Below the pieces are notes generated by a model that saw only the letters and a program-made list of their open reading frames with translations, searched no databases and had not been told where the DNA came from. A stretch of DNA of 64,000 bases. Origin: BOG-933 sp037132135 (lineage in GTDB: Bacteria > Pseudomonadota > Alphaproteobacteria > Azospirillales > Azospirillaceae). Location: the NCBI GenBank assembly GCA_037132135.1, contig JBAXPR010000003.1, positions 1-64,000 of the forward strand. Reading direction: 5' to 3'. This document shows positions 45,783-55,075 of the stretch, in pieces (position 1 is the first letter of the stretch; every line of letters starts with the position of its first letter). A program made the translations under genes and the position numbers.

Positions 45783-48700
45783 TCAGGCCGCCGCCGGCTT
45801 GCGGCTTTCAAGGGCGGCGCGGACCAGTTGGCCGAACTCCACGGCCGGCACCGGGCGGCCGAACAGGTAGCCCTGGCATTCCTGGCAGTTCTTGTTTTTC
45901 AGGAAGTTCGCCTGCGCCGCTGTTTCGACCCCCTCGGCGAGGGTGATCATGTTCATCGTCTCGGCCATCTGCAGGATGGTGGTGACGATGGCGTCGCTGT
46001 CCGGATTGATGGTCAGGCCGGAGACGAACGAGCGGTCGATCTTCAATTTGTCGGTCTTGAGCTTGTGGAGGTAGGAGAGACAGGAATAGCCGGTGCCGAA
46101 ATCGTCGATCGCGAGCCGGACTCCGAGCCGCTTCAGGTCGTTGATGACGTCGAGGGTCTGGTTGCCCTCGGCGATCAGCACCGATTCGGTCAGCTCCAGT
46201 TCCAGCCACTCGGACGGCATGCCGGATTCGGTGATCAGCTCCCTCACCGTGTCGACGAAGTTGGGGCTGTGCAGTTGGATCGCCGAAATGTTGACCGCCA
46301 GCCGAAGGTCGGGGAAACCGGCCTCGCGCCAGAGCCGGCCCTGGCGGCAGACCTCGCGCAGCACCCAGAGGCCCATCGGCACGATCAGGCCGCTTTCCTC
46401 GGCGATCGGGATGAAGCGGGTCGGCGGTACCTGACCATGGTCGGGACTGAGCCAGCGCAGCAGCGCCTCGGCACCGATGATCACACCGCTGGAAAGGTCG
46501 ATCAGGGGTTGGTAGTGGATCGAGAACTCGTCGCGCTCGATGGCGGTGCGGAGATCGTTCTTGAGCGTCAGGCGCTCGGTGGCATAGGCGATCATCGAGG
46601 CTTCGAACTGCCGGGTGGTGTTGCGGCCGTTCTGCTTGGCGTGGTAGATCGCGGCATCGGCCTTCTGGAACAGCAGATCGAAGCTCTTGCCATCGTCGGG
46701 ATAGCGGCTGATGCCGAAGCTGGCGGTCAGCGACACCGGGTAGCGGCCCAGTTGCACCGGCACCGAGACCACGGCGCGCATGGCGTAGATCGAGGCATGG
46801 ATCGCCTCTTCCGCCGGGACGTCGACCAGCAGGACCAGAAACTCGTCGCCGCCGGTGCGGCAGACGATGTCGCCGGTGCCGATGGCGATGCAGCCCTTCA
46901 GCCGCTTGGCGATCTCGCGCAGCATCTCGTCGCCCGCGGCATGGCCGAGGGTGTCGTTGATGTGCTTGAAATTGTCGAGATTGCATAAGACCAGCGCCAT
47001 GCCGTTGCCGCTGTGGCCGGCCGAACCGCGGGCGATCTCGAAATAGTCCTTGAGCATGCGGAGGTTGGGCAGCCCGGTCAGGGCGTCGTAGCGCGAAAGA
47101 TAATCGATGCGGTCTTCGGCCGACTTCTCCTGGCTGAGGTCGGAGACGATCGCGACGTAGTGGGAGAGGCCGCCATCGGGGTTGTGGTCGGCCGAGACCC
47201 GGACCGAGGCGGGGAAGATGTCGCCGTTCCGGCGCACCGCGACCGCTTCAGTCTCCCAGCTGCCGTGGCAGGCCAGCGCCTTGAGCGCCTGACGCAGCTG
47301 CGCCCGTCCGACGCCACCGGAAAAAAGGCTGTCGGGCCGGTGGCCGATCAGGTCCTCGGCGGTGGTGTGGAAGGCGGTCAGGAAGGCGTGATTTACCGAC
47401 AGGATGCGATGGCGCCGGTCGGTGATGACGATGCCGTCGGGGCTGGACTCAAAGACCCGCGCCGCCAGCCGCACCCGGCTTTCGTTGCGCTGGCGTTCGG
47501 TGATGTCCCGGAACACCACCACGGCGCCGGCGTCGGCGGTGGCCGGCGTCACCGTGTAATCGACGGCGAAGCCGCTGCCGTCCCGGCGCCAGAAATAGTC
47601 GTTGCCGACCTTGCAGGCTTGGCCCCCGGCCAGTACGGCGGCCACCGGGCACAGCGCGTCAGGATAGGCCCCGCCGTCGGCGCGGCTGTGGTGAAGCAAG
47701 GCGTGAGCGTTCCGGCCGATCAGGTCGCCCTGGGTCCAGCCGAGCATCGCCAGCGCCGCCGGGTTGACGAACACCACCTCGCCCCGGGCGCCGATGCCGA
47801 GAATGCCTTCGCCCGCCGAATCGAGAATCGTCTGGTTCTGGCGGAGCAACCGGTTGAGGTCATCCTGGTTGCGCTTGATCGAGGAAATGTCGGAGGCGAC
47901 CGCGACATAGCTCTGAACCGCGCCCGCCTCGTCACGGACGGCGCTGATCGCCAGCCACTGGGGATAGAGTTCCCCCGACTTCCGCCGGTTCCAGATTTCC
48001 CCCTGCCAGTGGCCGGTGCGGCCAAGCTCCTGCCACATCCGCTCGTAATAGCCGTGATCCTGCAGGCCCGATTTCAAAAAGCGCGGATTGCGCCCGCGAA
48101 CCTCTGATTCGGTATAGCCGGTAATGCGGGTGAAGGCCGGGTTGACCGAGAGGATGGCCCCGTCGGCATCAGTGATGGTCACGCTTTCGATGGTGGTGTC
48201 GAAGGCCATCGAGATTTGGCGCAGCCGCTGGTTGGCGGTGCTGAAGATGCGGGCGAGGCCATGATAGCGGTGGGCGAGGGAGCCCAGCAGCAGGGCGCCG
48301 ATCAAAAGGCCGGTGGCGGAGACGATCACGGCCGCCAGCAGGCCGCGATGGACTCCCTCGGCGCTGATCGCCGTTCCTTCGAGGCGGAGGAACACCGCGG
48401 CGGTCATCGCCGTGTAGTGAGTGCCCGAGATCGCGGCGCCCATTGCCAGCGCGCCCAAAAGATCAGGAATCGTCGAGCGCGCCGCCAGCCTGCGCCGGGC
48501 GATCACGGCAACGCCGAGGGACAGGATGGCCAGCAGCGTCGCCGCCAGCAGCGACAGCAGGAACAGCGAAAGATCATAGCGCAGCGCCGCTGCCATCCGT
48601 AGCGCCGCCATGCCGGAAAAGTGCATGATTCCGATCCCGGCCCCCAGCACCGCGCCCGCAACAGCAATCCTCGGCCAGCCGCAGGCGGGCCGGCTGATCA

Positions 48701-49034
48701 GGTGAAAGGCGACGCCGCCGGCCAGGATCACCGGCAGCATTGAGGCCAGCGTGGTCGTCAGATCGTAACGCACGCCGCAGGGCAGGCTGAAGGCCAGCAT
48801 GCCGATAAAGTGCATCGCCCAGGTGCCGAGGCCGAGCGAAACGGCGGCCGCCGCAAGCAGGCTGAGGCGCTCAAGCGGGCGGCCGGCGGCGGCGATGCCG
48901 AGCGAGACCCGCAATGCCGCATAGGAGGCAAACACTGCCATCGCCACCGACAGCGCGACCAGAGACGGATTGTAAACGGGCAGATAGAGCCCGCCGGAGT
49001 CCGCTGCAACCGATGGTTGAATAAACTCCAGCAC
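45783..49034 (-). CDS. MHYT-PAS-GGDEF-EAL cyclic-di-GMP protein
   Basis: A 1083-aa membrane protein. The N-terminal seven-helix MHYT domain has its three repeats: WAMHFIGMLAF, GIMHFSGMAAL and SGTHYTAMTAA. MHYT is proposed to bind copper and sense O2, CO or NO. Three PAS domains follow (about 290-640). The GGDEF domain has an intact CRTGGDEFLVLL, and the EAL domain begins IIGAEALLRWLSPDHG with SGLIVPMGLWVL. Both active sites look complete, so synthesis and breakdown of c-di-GMP are possible. Confidence 0.93.
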   Translation of the reverse strand: MLEFIQPSVAADSGGLYLPVYNPSLVALSVAMAVFASYAALRVSLGIAAAGRPLERLSLLAAAAVSLGLGTWAMHFIGMLAFSLPCGVRYDLTTTLASMLPVILAGGVAFHLISRPACGWPRIAVAGAVLGAGIGIMHFSGMAALRMAAALRYDLSLFLLSLLAATLLAILSLGVAVIARRRLAARSTIPDLLGALAMGAAISGTHYTAMTAAVFLRLEGTAISAEGVHRGLLAAVIVSATGLLIGALLLGSLAHRYHGLARIFSTANQRLRQISMAFDTTIESVTITDADGAILSVNPAFTRITGYTESEVRGRNPRFLKSGLQDHGYYERMWQELGRTGHWQGEIWNRRKSGELYPQWLAISAVRDEAGAVQSYVAVASDISSIKRNQDDLNRLLRQNQTILDSAGEGILGIGARGEVVFVNPAALAMLGWTQGDLIGRNAHALLHHSRADGGAYPDALCPVAAVLAGGQACKVGNDYFWRRDGSGFAVDYTVTPATADAGAVVVFRDITERQRNESRVRLAARVFESSPDGIVITDRRHRILSVNHAFLTAFHTTAEDLIGHRPDSLFSGGVGRAQLRQALKALACHGSWETEAVAVRRNGDIFPASVRVSADHNPDGGLSHYVAIVSDLSQEKSAEDRIDYLSRYDALTGLPNLRMLKDYFEIARGSAGHSGNGMALVLCNLDNFKHINDTLGHAAGDEMLREIAKRLKGCIAIGTGDIVCRTGGDEFLVLLVDVPAEEAIHASIYAMRAVVSVPVQLGRYPVSLTASFGISRYPDDGKSFDLLFQKADAAIYHAKQNGRNTTRQFEASMIAYATERLTLKNDLRTAIERDEFSIHYQPLIDLSSGVIIGAEALLRWLSPDHGQVPPTRFIPIAEESGLIVPMGLWVLREVCRQGRLWREAGFPDLRLAVNISAIQLHSPNFVDTVRELITESGMPSEWLELELTESVLIAEGNQTLDVINDLKRLGVRLAIDDFGTGYSCLSYLHKLKTDKLKIDRSFVSGLTINPDSDAIVTTILQMAETMNMITLAEGVETAAQANFLKNKNCQECQGYLFGRPVPAVEFGQLVRAALESRKPAAA

Positions 49035-49266
49035 GTGTCAAACCCTCCTCCCCCTGTCTTCCGGAAGCGGAAGGCGAGGGAACACCGGCCGGACCTGCCT
49101 CGGCAGTCACCGTTGAACCAGATAACCAAGACTTTATGTAAATATGCTTAAAACAGTCAGGGATCGTCGGCATACCTGCCCGGTTTCTGATCGTGGAGGT
49201 TGGGGGCAGCCATGAAGACAGGAGGGTTGCAAAATGCCGCAGACCACGACTTGGAATCATTCAAGA

Positions 49267-51588
49267 TCAACCCTCGGCACTGAGCCGTTCCAGTTCGTTT
49301 GCCGTGTCATCGATCGCGGCGGCGACAGCTTCGAGCAGGGTCGCGGCGGCCTCGACATCGGCGCAGCTCTGAAGTTGCCGGGCCAGCGCCGCCACCCGGG
49401 TGCCGCCGATGTTCAAGAACATGCCTTTTATTGCATGGGCAGCGCCATTGGCCAGCGGCAGATTCCCCTGAGTGATGGCATCCTTCAGCAGCGACAGCTG
49501 ATCCCGGCTGCAGGGTATGAAGGCGGACACCAAGTCCGAGAAGGCCGCCGGCATCATCATGGTCCTGATTTCGATCAGCAGGCCGCGATCGACCAGCGGA
49601 ATGTGGCCGATGCCCGGGTCGGTCGCCGAGGGGGCCGCGACCGGCGCGCAGGGGGCCGGCACCCCGTTCTGGATCCGGGCGAGCACGGCATCGACCTTGC
49701 TCCACTCGACCGGCTTGGTCAGGAAGTCGGTCAGGCCGGCGTTCATGTAGACGGTACGGTGTTCGGCCAGGGCGTCGGCGGTCAGAGCGACGATCGGAAT
49801 CCCCGAGAGCGGCGGCGGCATGGTCCGGATACGGCGGGTGGCTTCGGGGCCGGCCATCACCGGCATCTGCATGTCCATCAGAATCAGGTCGAAGGGCTGG
49901 GTGGCCACGGTCTCGCAGGCCTGCAGGCCGTTCTCGACCATGGCCACCCGGTGGCCCCGTTGCTCCAGGCCGATCTTGACGATCATGCGGTTGATCGGGT
50001 TGTCCTCGGCCAGAAGGATCGACATCGGGTGCACCGTGACCGCCTCTTGCGGCTCGACCAAGAGATCGCCGGGATGGCCGGGTTGGACGACGCAAGTGAA
50101 GCCAAATAACGAGCCCCGTCCGAACTCGCTGGTGGCGCCGATTTCACCGCCCATCAGTTCGACCAGCCGTTTGCTGATGGCCAGTCCGAGCCCGGTGCCG
50201 CCGAATTTCCGTGTCGTGCCCTTGCCGGCCTGGGAGAACGGGATGAACAGATTGGCCATGTCGGCTTCGGAAATGCCGATGCCGGTGTCCTCGACCTCGA
50301 AGCGCAGCCGGATGGTGTCACCCGAGTCCTCATGGCGGACCCGGACGGTGACCTGACCGTCGCGGGTGAATTTGACCGCGTTGTTGATCAGGTTGCCCAG
50401 GACCTGTTTGATCCGGGTCGGGTCGCCGCGGACGAAGAGGGCGGCGAGGCCACCAGCGTCGAGGGCGATGGTGCAGCAGTTCTCCTCGGCCTTGGCCATA
50501 AACAGCAGCACCGTCTCTGCGGTCACCGCGATGGCGTCGAAGGTGACGCATTCGAGCGCCAACCGGTCGGCTTCGATCTTCGAATAGTCGAGGGTATCGT
50601 TGAGCACCGTGAGCAGGGTCCGCGCCGAGGAGCGCATGGCGTCGATGTAGAGCTTCTGATCGTCGTTGAGCGGCGTTTCGGAGAGGAAGTCGGCCATGCC
50701 GATGACCCCGGTCATCGGGGTGCGCAACTCGTGGCTCATCATGGCAAGGAAGGCCGATTTGGCGCGGCTGGCCTCCTCGGCGGCCTCCTTGGCCCGGATC
50801 AGCTGGGCTTCCGCCGATTTGCGCTCGGTGATGTCGGAGGAAAGCACGAGGTAGCCCACCGCTTCACCGTTCTGACCATGGATCGCGGTGATCCGGGTTT
50901 CGAAGCTCCGGCCCGGCGCGCCGCGATAGGCGCTGGACTCGAAGACATGCTCGCCGGTTTGATCGACCAGCCTCAGGCCCTGCCGGACACGGGACGACGG
51001 GATGCCCTGCTCGCCATGGATGACCTCGATCGGCCGTCCGATGACCTCGTGCTTGCGGTAGCCGAACACCCGTTCGGCCACAGGATTGAAGTAGACGATC
51101 CGCATCTCCCGATTGACGGTGACGATGCCGAGGTCGTTGGTGCAGGTCAGGATGCTGTTGAGATAGCTGCGCTCTTCAGAGAGGGCGCCCTCGGCCTGCT
51201 TGCGTGCCGTGATGTCCACCCGGCTGATCACCACGCCCTGCCAGTCCGCCTGCAGGCGCGAGGCGGTGAGGTGGAACCAGCGCTGGTCCCAGGGCACGTG
51301 ATCGGCGACCTCCATGTGGAAGCTGCTGCGGGTACCGGTCAATAGCTCCGAGAGGGCGGCGCGCAGGGCATGCCCCTGCGGGTTGACCGTCTGGTCATCC
51401 CAGCTGCAGAGCTGAAGATAGTCGTGTCCGAGCCAGTCTTCCTCGCGGCTGCGCGCCCCGCCATTGGCCAGATCATAGAGAATCCACGCCGCATTGACCA
51501 TCACGACGCGCCCCTCGCCGTCGAGCACCAGAATCTGCGCCTCCATGGAGTCGATGATCGAACGCAACAGGCTGAGGCTGTATTCCAT
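49267..51588 (-). CDS. PAS hybrid histidine kinase with REC and Hpt
   Basis: A 773-aa soluble kinase. Two PAS domains (about residues 1-130 and 145-265) precede HisKA (FLAMMSHELRTPMTGVIG) and the ATPase (EDTGIGISEADMANLF; GGTGLGLAISKRLVELMGG). A receiver (SILLAEDNPINRMIVK; LILMDMQMPVMAG) and an Hpt domain (AHAIKGMFLNIGG) follow. It is divergent from the bacteriophytochrome gene, so it is a candidate partner for that output-less photosensor. That pairing is inference only. Confidence 0.9.
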   Translation of the reverse strand: MEYSLSLLRSIIDSMEAQILVLDGEGRVVMVNAAWILYDLANGGARSREEDWLGHDYLQLCSWDDQTVNPQGHALRAALSELLTGTRSSFHMEVADHVPWDQRWFHLTASRLQADWQGVVISRVDITARKQAEGALSEERSYLNSILTCTNDLGIVTVNREMRIVYFNPVAERVFGYRKHEVIGRPIEVIHGEQGIPSSRVRQGLRLVDQTGEHVFESSAYRGAPGRSFETRITAIHGQNGEAVGYLVLSSDITERKSAEAQLIRAKEAAEEASRAKSAFLAMMSHELRTPMTGVIGMADFLSETPLNDDQKLYIDAMRSSARTLLTVLNDTLDYSKIEADRLALECVTFDAIAVTAETVLLFMAKAEENCCTIALDAGGLAALFVRGDPTRIKQVLGNLINNAVKFTRDGQVTVRVRHEDSGDTIRLRFEVEDTGIGISEADMANLFIPFSQAGKGTTRKFGGTGLGLAISKRLVELMGGEIGATSEFGRGSLFGFTCVVQPGHPGDLLVEPQEAVTVHPMSILLAEDNPINRMIVKIGLEQRGHRVAMVENGLQACETVATQPFDLILMDMQMPVMAGPEATRRIRTMPPPLSGIPIVALTADALAEHRTVYMNAGLTDFLTKPVEWSKVDAVLARIQNGVPAPCAPVAAPSATDPGIGHIPLVDRGLLIEIRTMMMPAAFSDLVSAFIPCSRDQLSLLKDAITQGNLPLANGAAHAIKGMFLNIGGTRVAALARQLQSCADVEAAATLLEAVAAAIDDTANELERLSAEG

Positions 51589-52173
51589 AAAGCGGTCCCT
51601 ATCGATCCGACGACGGAAGGGGCTGAGGACTGAAATTTGCCGGGGGCTTTGATCTCGGGGGCGTGCAGGCTTTCATGAGGAAACGACAGATGACAAAACC
51701 ACAAGAGAGATTTTTGCAGCCCGGATTACGCTTAATCGGCATCAGATCGTCTGGTGGATACGGTTATGTCTGCATCTGTCTTTTTTTCGGACGGCGACCT
51801 GGACAGGGCGATATCTTCAGGACGATTACGTGCCAGTCAAGGCTGAAACGACCGCATCCACTAACGGTCACTCCCGCGGGTCCGTCCGGGAGCACGCGCT
51901 TCATATGATTTCCAGGGGGCACAGTAGCTCAAAAATTCCTGGTGGCAAATTGGTTTCTATGTTACCAGATAACCTGAACTAGTTAATATTGTTCGGTTGA
52001 TCACGGCGTGGTCACGTTGGTTTTCGCTGAGATGTCCCGGCCGTCTTGTTCCGAACTTTCGGTTTGTCACAGTTTTGAGGCCAGTATCCGTCCTGACCAA
52101 CGATCCGGCCGTGTTGTTGTCCGCGCGTTCGGCGGGACAGGAGGGCCTGCTGCCTTAGGGGCGAAAGACAGAC
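51589..52173. other. 585-bp divergent regulatory region between hybrid kinase and bphP
   Basis: No credible gene is seen. The stretch is AT-richer than its neighbours, for example around 51960-51990 (ACTAGTTAATATTG). It holds GTCCTGACCA (52090-52099) and, 29 bp on, TTGTCC (52117-52122) facing GGACA (52135-52139). The bphP start is preceded by AGGGGCGAAAGACAGAC, a weak ribosome site. Both divergent promoters must lie here. Confidence 0.5.
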
Positions 52174-53670
52174 ATGCCTTCGGTGATCGCAAGCCAATTG
52201 ATGTCGTGCGAGGAGGAAGCTCTTGCGCACTCGGGGTTGATTCAACCCCATGGCGTTCTTCTGTTCATCGAGCGGGTCAGCGGCCGCATCAGCCATGTCA
52301 GCGCCAATTGCGCCAGCCTGCTGGGGGTCACGCCGGAGGCTTTGCTCGGGCAGGACGGTCTGGCCTGGCTGGCCCGGCGGAGCCGGGTGCCGGTGACGCT
52401 GCCAACGATGGCCGGAAAGCGCGAGGACGTGCCCCGGATGCTTGAAACGGCGGCCGGTTCGCTGGATTTGCTGATCTCGGCCAGCGGAGCCGGCTGGCTG
52501 CTTGAGTTCGAGGCCGCCGCCCCGGTCGAGGCTGCGGCGCTGCCGGGTGAGCCGCCCCCGGCTCGGGCTCCCCCAAAGGACGAGGCGGAGATGCGCCGGG
52601 TGGAGCAGGCGCTGGTCGAGGCGATCCAGGCGCTGACCGGCTACAGCCGGGTGATGCTCTACCGGTTTCATGCCGACTGGTCGGGCGAGGTGATTGCCGA
52701 GGCAGTGACCGGGGCCATCGGCCGTTATCTCGGGCTGCGCTTTCCCGCCTCGGACATTCCCGCCAACGCCCGGGCTCTCTATTCCCAGACTCCTTACCGG
52801 CATATCGCCGATGTCGGGGCAAAGCCGGTGGCGCTGGTTTGCGATGGCGATGCCGCGGGCCGCCCCCCGCTCGACATCACGTGGTCTGACTTGCGCTCGG
52901 TGTCGCCGATCCATCTCCAGTATCTGAAAAACATGCGGGTCGCCGCCTCGTTTTCGGTCTCGGTGATGGTCGCGGGCAGGCTCTGGGGGCTGATCGCCTG
53001 TCACCACCAGCAGGCCGGCTTTCTGCCTCTGGCGGTTCGTCAGCACAGTGTCCGGCTGGCGCGGGACTTCGTGTTTGCGCTCCAGGTCTATGAGGCGGGG
53101 GTTCGACGGCGGGTTCACGACGTCGTGACCGAATGCTCGACGGCGCTGCGTAGCGCCGTAGACGCCGGACGGCCGATCGCGGAGGCGCTGGCCGATGAAC
53201 AGGGCCGGTTGCTGAAGCTGTTCGGCGCCGTCGGTGGCGCGCTGATCACCGGCACCACCGTCTGTCCGATCGGCAAGGCGCCGGACCGCCTGTTCCTGAT
53301 GGCGTTGCACCAGTGGTGCCAGCGCAACCAGACCGAGGCGGAACTGAGTTTCGACCACCGGCCCGAAGCGCTGGCGGCGTCGGCTTCGCCATCGCCTCCG
53401 TGCGGCGTGCTGGCGCTGCGCCTCCGGGCGGCCAGCCTGGGCGGCGACTGGGTATATCTCTACTGGCTGCGCCCCGAGCAGGCCCAGGAGATCGTCTGGG
53501 CCGGCAATCCCGACAAGCCGGTCGAGGTCAGTTCCGACGGTCTGCGCCTTTCGCCGCGCGAGTCCTTCGAGAAGTGGGTCGAGGTCCGCCGGGGCTATGC
53601 TTCGCCCTGGGAGATACACACCCTGTTTGCCGCCCAGCAGTGGCGCAAGCAGTTGGCGCAGTGGCTGTGA
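52174..53670 (+). CDS. Bacteriophytochrome photosensory core without output domain
   Basis: A 498-aa PAS-GAF-PHY protein. Cys12 sits 12 residues before QPHG (24-27), the position of the biliverdin-binding cysteine in bacteriophytochromes. The GAF domain has FPASDIPANAR (190-200), the chromophore-pocket HLQYLKNMRVAASF (H247) and LIACHH (H276/H277). The PHY tongue is intact with PRESF (461-465). The protein stops right after PHY: there is no kinase, GGDEF or other output. It should bind biliverdin and switch between red and far-red forms, signalling through a partner. A pentapeptide-repeat gene follows 31 bp downstream. Confidence 0.92.
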   Translation: MPSVIASQLMSCEEEALAHSGLIQPHGVLLFIERVSGRISHVSANCASLLGVTPEALLGQDGLAWLARRSRVPVTLPTMAGKREDVPRMLETAAGSLDLLISASGAGWLLEFEAAAPVEAAALPGEPPPARAPPKDEAEMRRVEQALVEAIQALTGYSRVMLYRFHADWSGEVIAEAVTGAIGRYLGLRFPASDIPANARALYSQTPYRHIADVGAKPVALVCDGDAAGRPPLDITWSDLRSVSPIHLQYLKNMRVAASFSVSVMVAGRLWGLIACHHQQAGFLPLAVRQHSVRLARDFVFALQVYEAGVRRRVHDVVTECSTALRSAVDAGRPIAEALADEQGRLLKLFGAVGGALITGTTVCPIGKAPDRLFLMALHQWCQRNQTEAELSFDHRPEALAASASPSPPCGVLALRLRAASLGGDWVYLYWLRPEQAQEIVWAGNPDKPVEVSSDGLRLSPRESFEKWVEVRRGYASPWEIHTLFAAQQWRKQLAQWL

Positions 53671-53701
53671 CCGCGTCCGCGGCGCGCAGGATGGGTGATT
53701 G

Positions 53702-55075
53702 ATGACCGACGCGCCGACGCGGAGGACTCGGACCCGGCACCCGAAGAAAGCGGGCGCGCGCGTCGTGGCCAGGGCGGTCCAGGACGAGGTCAATCTGGCG
53801 CTGGACCGCCATGAGGCGTTTCTCAAGCGGCGGGTCGGCGGCATCCGGGCGGTGTTGAAGTTTCGCGATCTCTCCCACATCGATCTCTCAGGGCGGAACC
53901 TCTCGGAGTGCGACTTCACCGGCGCCACCCTCTTCGGCTGCAATCTCCGCGACACCAAGCTGCACCACGCCAATCTCTTTGCCGTCGATCTGCGCTCGGC
54001 GATCATCGAGAATACCGATTTTCACCGCGCCGATCTGCGTGGCGCCGCCCTGCGGGGCGCGCGGATGAACGACGCCATCCTGACCGAAGCGGATCTGCGG
54101 TGCGGCGTAATGCTGCAACCGGGCATCGGCGGCGAACTGGTCGACCTCAAACACCGGATCGGCACCAGCGACATGACCATCGCGTCGGCCCAACGGGCCG
54201 ACATGACCCGGGCCAAGATGAGCGATTCCTTCATCAGGCAGACCGACCTGACCGACGCCATCCTGCGCAATGTCCGCTTCGTGCGCGCCGACCTCAGCCA
54301 TTCCAACCTGACCGGCGCCACTTTGGAGGGCGCCGATCTCACCGAGGCCAACCTCTCGGGCGCGATCCTGCACGGCGCCATCCTGTCGCGCAGTTGTCTG
54401 ATGAACACCAATCTGCGCGATGCGGATTTGATCGGGGTGGTGCTGGATTCGGTCGATTTTTCCCAGGCCGATCTGACCAACGCCAGCATCGCCAGCCGTG
54501 TCGAAAACCTGGGTGGGCAGATCGGCGCCATCATCACCGCCCATCTGGAATGGATCCAGTCGAATGGTCGCGAGGGCAAGAGGGTCAGTCTGGCCCGGAC
54601 CGATATCGGGGGCGAAGACTTCAGTTCACTCAACCTTTCTGCCGGCGATTTCAGCTACGCGATCATGACCGGGGTCAATCTGACCAAATCATGTCTGGCC
54701 ATGGCCGACTTGTCGTTTGCCGATCTCAGGGGCGCCGATCTGCGGCATGCCGATCTGCGCGGCGCCAATCTCAAGCGGGCGACGCTGAATGGCGCCTCGC
54801 TGCAGGGCGCCCGCCTCTCGGCGATGGCGCTCAGCCTGTCGACCAACACCCAATGGCCGGCCAATCTCGAAAGCGCCCGTCTGCGCAGCGCCAATCTCGC
54901 CGGGTCCGATTTGCGCCAGGCCGTGCTCAACCAGTGCGATCTCACCCACGCCGACCTGCGTCAGGCGGATCTGCGCCGGGCGTCGCTGCGCAACGCAACC
55001 CTCACCCACGCCAATCTGAGCGGCGCCCAGCTCGAGGGCGCCGATCTCGAGGGCACGATCGACCTCAAGATCTAA
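53702..55075 (+). CDS. Pentapeptide-repeat protein
   Basis: A 457-aa protein made almost wholly of A(D/N)LxX repeats, in two blocks (about residues 60-260 and 300-450), for example ADLRGADLRHADLRGANLKR. They are joined by a non-repeat linker. Such proteins fold as a right-handed square beta-helix; known roles range from DNA-gyrase mimicry to scaffolds. The N-terminus is basic and may bind nucleic acid or a partner. Start ATG 53702 has AGGA about 10 nt upstream. It follows the phytochrome core and is probably cotranscribed. Its stop overlaps the end of the convergent kinase gene. Confidence 0.88.
   Translation: MTDAPTRRTRTRHPKKAGARVVARAVQDEVNLALDRHEAFLKRRVGGIRAVLKFRDLSHIDLSGRNLSECDFTGATLFGCNLRDTKLHHANLFAVDLRSAIIENTDFHRADLRGAALRGARMNDAILTEADLRCGVMLQPGIGGELVDLKHRIGTSDMTIASAQRADMTRAKMSDSFIRQTDLTDAILRNVRFVRADLSHSNLTGATLEGADLTEANLSGAILHGAILSRSCLMNTNLRDADLIGVVLDSVDFSQADLTNASIASRVENLGGQIGAIITAHLEWIQSNGREGKRVSLARTDIGGEDFSSLNLSAGDFSYAIMTGVNLTKSCLAMADLSFADLRGADLRHADLRGANLKRATLNGASLQGARLSAMALSLSTNTQWPANLESARLRSANLAGSDLRQAVLNQCDLTHADLRQADLRRASLRNATLTHANLSGAQLEGADLEGTIDLKI

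Noticed and set aside
51663..51908. Plus-strand 81-codon frame between hybrid kinase and bphP
   Set aside because: It has no family and shows mixed composition changes. The region is better explained as a divergent regulatory stretch.
51589..52173. PpsR/CrtJ site TGT-N12-ACA upstream of bphP
   Set aside because: The TGTCC/GGACA pair has 16 bases between TGT and ACA, not 12, so it does not fit that consensus.
52012..54006. Minus-strand open frame opposite the bacteriophytochrome
   Set aside because: It is rich in Arg, Pro and Gln without domain structure. The plus strand has all phytochrome motifs in order.
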